This document shows, piece after piece, positions 59,901 to 64,000 of a stretch of 64,000 nucleotides of DNA (its first letter is position 1; every line of letters begins with the position of its first letter). Both the position numbers and the translations under genes were made by a program. The notes under the pieces were generated by a model. The model had not been told where the DNA came from and did no database searches. It saw nothing but the letters and a program-made list of their open reading frames with translations. The stretch is from Paragordius varius (Eukaryota; Nematomorpha). The stretch is from the NCBI GenBank assembly GCA_964247055.1, contig OZ176051.1, forward strand, positions 9,796,001-9,860,000, read 5' to 3'.

Positions 59901-60712
59901 TTTTGATGTAGTATTTCTTCGTTGCCATGTGTTTTGTCATATCTCTCATCCTCAACCTTTTGAAAATCATTGGTATTAGAATTATAGTTTAGTACGAGTG
60001 ATTCCCCCTCATTTTCTGATGGTGCTTTCCTTAATATCTGACTCGAAGCTTCTCGCAAGTATTCAATTTCATTAGTCTGTTGATTTTTTGTTTTATATGT
60101 CGTAGCTGGATTGGACCATGAAGTGGAGGATGGGCGTCCATCTATCACAGTTTCTTCCATACGAACAGGGAAATTATTGAAGAGACTTCCTTTACCGCCC
60201 TTTCCTGTTTGGCCTAGGCCCATAAGCATACGGAGAAAATCTTGGCTAGATTTTGCTGGAACGTCGGCGCTTCCATTGTTATTGACGGCAGAAATTTTTA
60301 TATGTTTAACCGGTTTTTGATTCAGGCGGTTATTGGGATGTTGCAATGGGACTGGAATATTTCCCCCAGGAATTAATACTTCTTTTACCGCGATCAATTT
60401 ACTCCCGTTGCTACTGTCATACAGAAGCTTGTTAACTTCGGGGTCGGTAAAATTAAAATCATAACCCCCATCTGATTTGTGTTTCACATAACTCGAATTT
60501 AACACATGTTTATTTGGAATGAGCTGAAGTATGCTAGAAAGTACTGATGCAGAATTTTTAGCTCTTGTCAGATTTGAGAGAATTCGCCTCACCCTAGGAG
60601 AGGCTTTGAGAAAAGTCATTGGTGCCAAACCACCTTGAGCATGAGCATTGGGAATGATTGAGAAATATCCCAAAAGCAGCAAAACCAAACAAATCCATGC
60701 GGCTCTGAACAT
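53927..60712 (-). CDS. ZP-domain transmembrane protein with giant disordered N-terminal region
   Basis: Extracellular-matrix/cuticle protein of the ecdysozoan ZP family. Exons in coding order: 60712-57781, 57702-57512, 57386-57226, 56979-56828, 56056-55821, 55630-55240, 54381-53927, all in phase, 1505 residues. Signal peptide MFRAAWICLVLLLLGYFSII...AHA. Residues ~30-977, all in exon 1, are Pro/Ser/Asn/Gln-rich and low-complexity with no domain. ZP-N starts near 979 (VKCNLNRNEMKIEVQF, DQCRTKG, LPLDGCGNSI, YRATC). After the linker (PPAWMTIVEGKDPHAAPA), ZP-C has YNCFAHDGMGTGRLQLLDQ, NGCPI, FHFKVFKFPD and CEIKICYKKC. A furin-type site KHRRRRRD lies near 1236-1240. The membrane helix is near 1400-1422 (TLGLLFTLIVVIATVSF) and a cytoplasmic tail of about 83 residues ends in FCYK. 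This is the usual layout for ZP proteins that are cleaved and polymerise at the apical surface. The family closest in sequence feel is the arthropod 'FAHDG' ZP group; orthology is not resolved. Confidence 0.92.
54479..54960. mobile_element. Degenerate hAT-like MITE in the last ZP-gene intron
   Basis: Ends CAAGGTTCTTCAACACA and ...TGTTTGACACTCTG are approximate inverted repeats, each followed inward by a CG-rich stretch (GGACTCGCGAACCGG / AGAGCCGCGTG), like the element at 39167. No clean target duplication. Confidence 0.4.
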
Positions 60713-60959
60713 CTAAAGCATTATAATAGTTTCAATGATAATTAAATAGGGAACAATCGTTTTTTAATGAATAGATATGGAGCATATTAGCATCCTATTA
60801 CATATCTACTTTTTTTTACATATTCATCACAATATATTAGAATTTAATGTTGGTAACGGAACGCTATAGGACGGTTTAAGGTTTAAACCCCACCGACAGA
60901 TCACTGGCCAGTTGTTTAATACTTAAAACGGCCAAACTCCACGGATTTGCGGCAGGGCA

Positions 60960-60995
60960 CGCTCAGACTAAAAGTCAACATGCGCTTTATAAAAG
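60960..60995 (-). promoter_or_regulatory. Candidate TATA promoter of the ZP gene
   Basis: On the minus strand TATAAA (60991-60986) is followed about 25 nt later by a CTGAG-type initiator near 60965-60960. This leaves a leader of about 250 nt before the start at 60712. The stretch 60860-60990 is less AT-rich than its surroundings. Confidence 0.4.
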
Positions 60996-61524
60996 CAATT
61001 TTAACAATATTTATTGTAAAAAATATTTTATAATAAGATGATTAATTGTTTTGCAATTATAACTTTTTGATATGGACATGAGGTGACTATCTATTTGGCT
61101 AATGTTTTAATTAGATAATCATTTATTAATAAAGTTAATATTAGGATATATTGTATCTATGCTTGACAAAACACAGCAAGTCCAATAATTTTTATTAATT
61201 AAAGGCTGTTAGGATGTGTTATTAAATTATAATTTAAGGTCCGGGTCATGATTAATGCAACACCATATTAAATCAAATAATTTTGTAACAGATCCATACA
61301 TCAGATTAGCCTATATAGGTTCTAGTTGTATTTCCATTTTTTCAATCATATTATTCATAATAAATTTAAAAAATAAAATAAAGGAAAAGTATGGACAGCC
61401 AATACCAAGCTAGAAATTCAAAATGTGCAATTATTGCTTAATCAATGTCCGAGGCGTAGCTATGGGAGCGTAAAAAGGGGCTGATGCACCCGGCGCCACA
61501 GGGCGTTGGATTTTAAAATTTTTA

Positions 61525-61825
61525 AATTTTACAGTAAAAATTGAAATTATACGGACAAAACGTAAAAATAAAAAGACAAATATTTTTTCTAAAAGACAAC
61601 CATACTTTTTACAAACCTTAATTTTTCCAACATACACTATTTGATTACATTTTCAAATGATATAACTGAGTGTATTAACAATTTACATACCTAATATTTT
61701 GCAACCTAAAACAATAAGTAATATTTGAACAAATTGAATTTGAAAAAATATGGTTGTTAAGAAAACATATTTGTCGTATTTTTACGTTTTGTCCGTATAA
61801 TTTTAATTTTTATTGTATTCTAAAA
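61525..61825. repeat. Palindromic element, type copy of the 18.9 kb repeat
   Basis: Inverted partners at 61540-61618 and 61740-61815: ATTATACGGACAAAACGTAA / TTACGTTTTGTCCGTATAAT and AAAGACAACCATA / TATGGTTGTTAAG. A GC-richer flank (GGGGCTGATGCACCCGGCGC, 61479-61498; GGAGGACCCCAG, 61879) may be part of a larger degenerate element. Confidence 0.65.
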
Positions 61826-62151
61826 AAATAGGCATTTAAAAATTATTATTTTAAATAATACATAAAAAAATCACGGAGGAGGACCCCAGAAATGCAATCT
61901 ACTGCTCTGTCGCTGTCAGCTTTGATCAAGCGAGTATTAAAGTTTTTTTGAGTCGTAAATACAATATGAGTTTATATATGGCCTTTAATAAAAAGGGAAA
62001 AGGACATTTTAATTCAACTGTTATTTTTTTAATTTAACAATAGATTACCATATATTATATTATTGTTAAAACGATTTCATATTAAATTATGTTCAAATGT
62101 GTTTTATCGTTAGGAAAAAATTATTATTTAATTTACCAACTAATATACTAA

Positions 62152-62456
62152 ATATACCATTTACAGTTCAAATTCATCCTTGAACAATTCGAATTCACCC
62201 TCGAAGAATTCAAATTCACACTTGAAGAATACAAAACCCTAAAAATAAATTATTTGTTTTCGAAATAATATAACTCATTATTAATATGAAATACTTTATG
62301 GCATTATTATTTTTTCAGTATTATTTTAATTTAAAACAATTTTTTTATTTTTTAAAAGTACATAATAATATAGGTAATTTTTCATAAAAAACATATATTT
62401 TATTTGAGGGTCAATTTGAATTGTTCAAGGGTGAATTCGAATTGTAAATGGTATAT
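62152..62456. repeat. MITE, 'CCATTTACA' family, best-preserved copy
   Basis: Terminal ATATACCATTTACA and inverse TGTAAATGGTATAT. Inside lie direct and inverted copies of TTGAACAATTCGAATTCACC (three on the left, two on the right) around the core CTCATTATTAATATGAAATA. 305 bp and non-coding. Confidence 0.75.
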
Positions 62457-63067
62457 TATATTCATTTTTTATGGCCAAAAACTATTTTACATTTAAAAAA
62501 TGATGAAATTTTTAAAACAAATTATTAATTTTTACGAGTCACAAACAACAAGGGAAATTGCGGAAATCAGTATTTTGTTTGATATCATTTACACCGCCTG
62601 TTACCGAATATCTATTAACATGATAATACGAATGTATTTAATTAAAATTTTAATATTAATTGTAATTTATAAAGAAAATTAAAAAATATAGTTTTTTCTA
62701 ATTGGTTAAATTAGGGTTGAATCAATTAATATGGAAATATAGGAAATCAAATCAATCACATATTTTATATTATGTTAAATATTTATGGCAAAAACTAATT
62801 TAACGAGGAATAAACTGTGTGATAAAAATAAAATATCATATCAGCCGATTTTGCCTTAATATCTAAAAAATTCTATTGAAGCTTAATTTACTCGTAACCC
62901 CTTAAAACAAGTGAAAAAAATAACCAAAATATTCTCTGAAATATATTTTCATCTATGAAATGAACAACAATTTATGTTTAAACTAATCTATTTTACTGCT
63001 TGTTATGGTATATGATAAAATACCTATGTATATATACAACATCAATAAAAAAATTATGGTAATAAAG

Positions 63068-63105
<38 letters not shown>

Positions 63106-64000
63106 TTAGTATAATATAAAAGTGTGTACAGGGGTTATATTAATTGATATGCGAAGCGTAACCTAGTTATTATTTTTTATAACTGCATAATAACTGCACA
63201 AAAATGTAGTTTTTTTTCCTATTTAATTTCGTCTTAATCACATACACATGATTAAATACTATTTAAACTTCTTAATACTTACAGTTGGAGGAATAAAGCA
63301 TAACTAATATTAAAAAATGTATGACAAGGATAATTTAGATCGCTGTTTTAACTCAATTCTTTATTATATTCCTCTAATTTACTTTAAAGTCAGTAAACTA
63401 ACTAACTATCTTAGAGCTAAGTCAACTTTAATAATTCAACTTAAAATAAAATATTTAGTTTAAAAAAAATGTAATGGAAAAAAAAACGAGGTAAAATTTT
63501 TTCAATAATGTAAGTTAATTTTTAACTGTATTAATTTTATTAATTTTTTCTGCATTTTAATATAATATATATTATACAATGCCAGAAAAACAGTTAGAGG
63601 CGATAATCAAAATTAATATATATATATATATATATATATACAATTTTTTTGGATATTGTAAAATTACAATTTTAAGTACAATGCAATCTACTGTTAATCA
63701 ACTTTGTATTCTATTTAAACCGTAATAAATGCCCCATATTTCTAAATTTTTATTTCTCACATTCTTAATTATCCACAAGTAATAAATATAAAAAAGGTTT
63801 GTTATAGGTAATTCTACTAAAACTTCGGACATACTCTGCCTAATTTTAAAATATGGAAATTACAATATGAAACTGTTTTTTTAAATTTGAGCCAATTTCA
63901 TATAATTTTAATATTCAATTTATCTTACCATTTTTTCACAAATACATACGTTATTTAAGCTACAAAAAATATTTTAAAACATTAATATTTTTATTTAATT
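62457..64000. other. Intergenic region to window end
   Basis: AT-rich with (TA)n runs at about 63070-63100 and 63616-63641. A short frame of 60 codons at 62500-62682 has no support. No gene seen. Confidence 0.5.

Noticed and set aside
57947-60320. Several 60-133 codon frames on the plus strand opposite the ZP gene
   Set aside because: Shadows of the long minus-strand exon 1; none has its own gene features.

Overview
This is a very AT-rich, intron-containing animal sequence. The clearest taxonomic hint is a cuticle-type zona pellucida (ZP) protein of the kind typical of Ecdysozoa (arthropods, nematodes and relatives). No feature fixes the phylum. The window holds six host genes, all but one complete, among dense degenerate DNA transposons, Helitrons, small inverted-repeat elements and one dead LINE. 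I saw no rRNA, tRNA, CRISPR array, LTR element or virus fossil.

Layout. 319-3699 (+): 3' part of ABCF2. 4773-8410 (-): complete XPNPEP3. 8458-13912 (+): complete CCT3, head to head with XPNPEP3 and only 47 bp between start codons. 13.9-18.5 kb: intergenic, with a TTAA-flanked MITE and a 1.1 kb long-TIR element. 18560-19488 (+): small secreted protein gene with a TATA box. 19.7-22.0 kb: Helitron built of ~320 bp tandem units. 22.7-24.05 kb: 5'-truncated LINE. 24.2-27.7 kb: broken hAT transposon with 8 bp target duplications. 27.9-33.2 kb: nested palindromic elements. 33268-40633 (+): GTF3C5, a TFIIIC subunit, with one stretch not recovered. 41-45.3 kb: foldback element with a nested TA-flanked MITE, then a second Helitron in opposite orientation. 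45372-52289 (+): PA-TM-RING ubiquitin ligase (RNF13 type) with a very long C-terminal tail. 53927-60712 (-): large ZP-domain membrane protein with a ~980-residue disordered N-terminal region in one exon. 60.7-64 kb: putative promoter and MITE-bearing intergenic DNA.

The most striking signal is splicing. Ten introns of only about 21-36 nt are needed to read four conserved genes. All ten lie at the 5' end of their gene, while downstream introns run from about 60 nt to several kb. The conserved genes are ordinary housekeeping functions: ribosome-associated ATPase, mitochondrial aminopeptidase, chaperonin, Pol III initiation and endolysosomal ubiquitination. The ZP protein and the small secreted protein are the more lineage-specific ones.
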